This document shows, piece after piece, positions 62,467 through 64,000 of a stretch of 64,000 bases of DNA. This DNA is from JABFRG01 sp038210445 (GTDB taxonomy: Bacteria; Myxococcota_A; Polyangia; Polyangiales; Polyangiaceae). The stretch spans positions 103,398-167,397 of the forward strand of contig JBBQWQ010000014.1 in assembly GCA_038210445.1 (NCBI GenBank). Direction: 5' to 3'. The position numbers and the translations under genes were made by a program. Within the stretch, counting starts at the first letter, position 1, and each line of letters starts with the position of its first letter. The notes beneath the pieces are model-generated. The model was not told the DNA's origin. It did not search any database and worked only from the letters and a program-made list of their open reading frames with translations.

Positions 62467-63153
62467 ATGATGCACGGAATCGCGAATCGAACGTCGAAGC
62501 GTCTGAGGGTGTTGGCGGCGGGAGCAGCGCTCGCGGCGTCGTCGCTGCTGGTGCTCGAGGCCTGTCTCAGCGAGAGCGGAACACCACCGCCCGCCTCCGA
62601 CGCGGCCGCCGACGTGGTCGTGATTCCGCCGAGCGATGCCGGCGCCGACGTTGCGCCAGACGTGAAGAAGGGGTTCGACGCGGGCGGCAACGAGAGCGTC
62701 TCCAAGGTGCTCATCAACGAGGTTTCCGGGGGCGACGAGTGGGTGGAGTTGGTGAACTCCGGTGATGCCGGCGAGAGTCTCGCCGGCTTCAAGCTCGCCG
62801 ACCGCGACAAGACCACCGGCGAGCCCAAGCTCTCCGAGGCCATCACCTTTCCCGCGAGCACCGACCTCGCGCCCGGCGCCTACTTGCTGGTGCGCGGAGG
62901 CGGCGTGGGCGACGCTGGCAAGCCGTGTCCCGACGGTGGGCAAGTCTATTGCTTCAACGCCGTGTTCGGCGTCAGCAACAAGAACGGCGAGTCCCTCTTT
63001 CTCCTGCAGCCCGACGGCGGCGTCGTCGGAAAAGTGGTGTACCCACCCGACGCATCGGCGGGAAGCATGAGCTACGCGCGCATTCCCAACGCCGACCCCA
63101 ACGGGGCCTTCAAGACCGTTGCCGAGACACCCGGCGCGCCCAACGTCGAATAG
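62467..63153 (+). CDS. Lamin-tail-domain (LTD) lipoprotein
   Basis: 228 residues, ATG at 62467 (a second Met follows). Signal RLRVLAAGAALAASSLLVLEAC with the lipobox LEAC. An Asp/Ala/Val/Pro linker (DAAADVVVIPPSDAGADVAPDV) precedes the LTD: KVLINEVSGGDEWVELVNSGDAGESLAGFKLADRDK, LAPGAYLLVRGGGVG, VSNKNGESLFLLQPDGGVVGKVVYPPDA. LTDs are beta-sandwich domains found in many exported bacterial proteins, presumably for binding. It begins 21 bases after the PPDK-like gene and may be cotranscribed. Confidence 0.88.
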   Translation: MMHGIANRTSKRLRVLAAGAALAASSLLVLEACLSESGTPPPASDAAADVVVIPPSDAGADVAPDVKKGFDAGGNESVSKVLINEVSGGDEWVELVNSGDAGESLAGFKLADRDKTTGEPKLSEAITFPASTDLAPGAYLLVRGGGVGDAGKPCPDGGQVYCFNAVFGVSNKNGESLFLLQPDGGVVGKVVYPPDASAGSMSYARIPNADPNGAFKTVAETPGAPNVE

Positions 63154-63163
63154 GGTTGGAAGC

Positions 63164-63347
63164 GGGAGGGGCCGGGCGTTCCAAAGGGTGCAAGCTGCAC
63201 GCACCCAACTGCGCGGAGTTGGGCTCCCCCCCCCCCGCTTCAGTGGCCCACCCCGTACGGCACCTCGAGAGCGGCGGCGAGGGGCGCGCGCTGCGAATGA
63301 TTTTTCGTTCAGCCCTTGCGCGCACCAAGCACGCCAGCTCCCTGGGA
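63164..63347 (+). repeat. Long direct repeat, copy 1 (184 bp)
   Basis: Nearly identical to 63820-64000. Differences are only three substitutions near the 3' end and the C-tract length (11 C at 63226-63236 against 8 C at 63882-63889). The copies flank the four-helix-bundle gene and begin gggaggggccggg. Confidence 0.93.
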
Positions 63348-63416
63348 AACGACGATGCGCGGGCGTCGCTGTCATGCTTGCTGCGCTAGGGGGGCATGAA
63401 CGAAAAATCATTCGCA
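63292..63416. repeat. Long imperfect palindrome at the start of the four-helix-bundle gene
   Basis: Arms 63292-63311 and 63397-63416 are perfect complements. Inside, gcgcaccaagcacgccagc (~63320-63338) pairs, with few mismatches, with the complement of the gctgtcatgcttgctgcgc stretch (~63369-63387). In RNA this would form a long hairpin hiding the start codon at 63396, so it may control translation. Confidence 0.8.
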
Positions 63417-63761
63417 ACGCGCTTGCTCCCTCATCAACGACTCGCGGCCTATACGGTGGCGATCGAGCTCCTGGCGGTTGTGAGGGGCGCGGGGTTGCGA
63501 GATGCGAGGCTCAGGGACCAGGCGATGCGGGCGGCGATGGGCGTGTGCTTGAACGTTGCCGAGGGTGCAGGGCGGACGAGCGCGGCGGATCGGGCGCGCG
63601 TGTTTGGGATTGCGCGCGGGGAGGTGCTGGAGGTGGCGGCGGCGATGGAGATCGGGATGGCGGCGGGGATGGTGGATGCGGCAACGTATCGAGCGTGCGA
63701 GCGGCTGGTCGGGCGGCTGTATGGGCTGCTCACGGGCCTGGCTGGGGTGCGACGTCGGTGA
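63396..63761 (+). CDS. Four-helix-bundle protein (S23 / 23S rRNA intervening-sequence type)
   Basis: 121 residues, ATG at 63396. The family pattern is present: LPHQRLAAYTVAIELLAVV at the start, LRDQAMRAAMGVCLNVAEGAGR (usual form: QLRRAA.SI..NIAEG.GR), then SAADRARVFGIARGEVLEVAAAMEIG and a last helix YRACERLVGRLYGLLTGL. Such proteins were first met in intervening sequences of 23S rRNA genes, form pentamers, and also occur as Avd beside diversity-generating retroelements. No reverse transcriptase or rRNA gene is in the window. The first seven codons lie in a 20-bp repeat. Confidence 0.85.
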   Translation: MNEKSFATRLLPHQRLAAYTVAIELLAVVRGAGLRDARLRDQAMRAAMGVCLNVAEGAGRTSAADRARVFGIARGEVLEVAAAMEIGMAAGMVDAATYRACERLVGRLYGLLTGLAGVRRR

Positions 63762-63822
63762 GTGGGGGCTTGGGGCCTTGGGGCCTTGGGGCCTTGGGGC
63801 TTGGGGCTTGGGGGCTTGGGGG
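63762..63822 (+). repeat. G-rich tandem: GGGGCTT / GGGGCCTT repeats
   Basis: Directly after the four-helix-bundle stop, eight or nine runs of four to five G are separated by ctt or cctt. The strand can form G-quadruplexes. It ends at the start of repeat copy 2. Confidence 0.9.
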
Positions 63823-64000
63823 AGGGGCCGGGCGTTCCAAAGGGTGCAAGCTGCACGCACCCAACTGCGCGGAGTTGGGCTCCCCCCCCGCTTCAGTGGC
63901 CCACCCCGTACGGCACCTCGAGAGCGGCGGCGAGGGGCGCGCGCTGCGAATGATTTTTCGTTCAGCCCTGGCGCGCACCCAGCACGCCAGCTCCCGGGGA
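63820..64000 (+). repeat. Long direct repeat, copy 2 (181 bp, runs to window end)
   Basis: Matches 63164-63347 base for base except three substitutions and a C-tract of 8 instead of 11. Window end coincides with the last aligned base, so it may continue. Confidence 0.93.

Larger units (their letters stand above)
63164..64000 (+). mobile_element. Repeat-bounded element carrying a four-helix-bundle (S23/IVP-type) gene
   Basis: The 366-bp gene is set between two ~180-bp direct repeats. A 20-bp word (tgaacgaaaaatcattcgca) overlaps its start codon at 63397-63416, and its exact reverse complement occurs at 63292-63311 and 63945-63964, so the gene lies inside inverted repeats that extend imperfectly outward to ~45-50 bp. 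Extent beyond 64000 is unknown. Mobility is inference. Confidence 0.45.

Noticed and set aside
63730..63978. 82-codon minus-strand frame in the G-rich tract and repeat copy 2
   Set aside because: Pro/Ala/Lys text comes from the simple repeat; a similar peptide appears in copy 1 only because the DNA is repeated.
1..64000. CRISPR arrays, tRNA and rRNA genes
   Set aside because: No regularly spaced repeats, tRNA-like arms with CCA context, or rRNA-like sequence was found on reading both strands.

Overview
The window is a GC-rich bacterial chromosome segment (sampled 60-base lines reach about 72 % GC in genes). Its gene content fits Myxococcota, probably Polyangia: a very large Ser/Thr kinase fused to AAA ATPase and TPR regions, a DnaJ/TPR fusion, many lipoproteins with Ser/Gly/Asp-rich linkers behind the lipobox, a thermolysin-like protease with a Cys-rich tail, collagen-like glycine repeats, and a peroxisome-type multifunctional beta-oxidation protein with SCP2 domains. 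No tRNA, rRNA, CRISPR array or classical insertion sequence was seen. The assignment is inference from gene content.

Layout. 0-9.1 kb: truncated secreted carboxylesterase, outer-membrane-like protein, collagen-like protein, GIDE-like membrane protein, VOC protein, lipoprotein and patatin phospholipase. 9.2-19.6 kb: signalling and motility (kinase-AAA-TPR, DnaJ-TPR, a possibly frameshifted small gene, EF-hand membrane protein, PhyH oxygenase, PilT-like ATPase). 19.6-30.6 kb: M4 protease, second GIDE-like protein, LivH/LivK pair, radical SAM protein, small genes including a DUF1877/TetR chimera, a 517-bp repeat-bearing gap, PanE-like reductase, thioredoxin-like protein and polysaccharide deacetylase. 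30.7-42.2 kb: VWA lipoprotein, GH113-like hydrolase, OLD-type ATPase/TOPRIM nuclease of lower GC, membrane phosphoesterase, two tandem paralogues, MutS-like ATPase, membrane protein and beta-propeller lipoprotein. 42.4-46.6 kb: a lipid operon (SDR-MaoC-SCP2x3 protein plus SCP-x-type thiolase). 46.7-56 kb: lipoproteins, alpha/beta hydrolase, membrane protein, M48 protease and a decayed duplication marked by a perfect 115-bp direct repeat. 56.2-63.2 kb: RtcB ligase with a clear terminator, a coiled-coil membrane protein, and an operon of two paralogous lipoproteins plus an exported PEP-synthase-like lipoprotein. 63.2-64 kb: a repeat-bounded four-helix-bundle gene that looks like a small mobile or repetitive element.

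Working together. The clearest functional units are the beta-oxidation operon (42383-46623), the overlapping LivK-LivH pair (22564-24614), the tandem paralogues (36140-38205), and the overlapping lipoprotein/PEP-synthase-like operon (58726-62446). Most other genes are single units in alternating orientation. The least explained parts are the terminal repeat-bounded element, the exported ATP-grasp-like operon, and the chimeric or duplicated loci at 26.7 and 54.0-54.5 kb.
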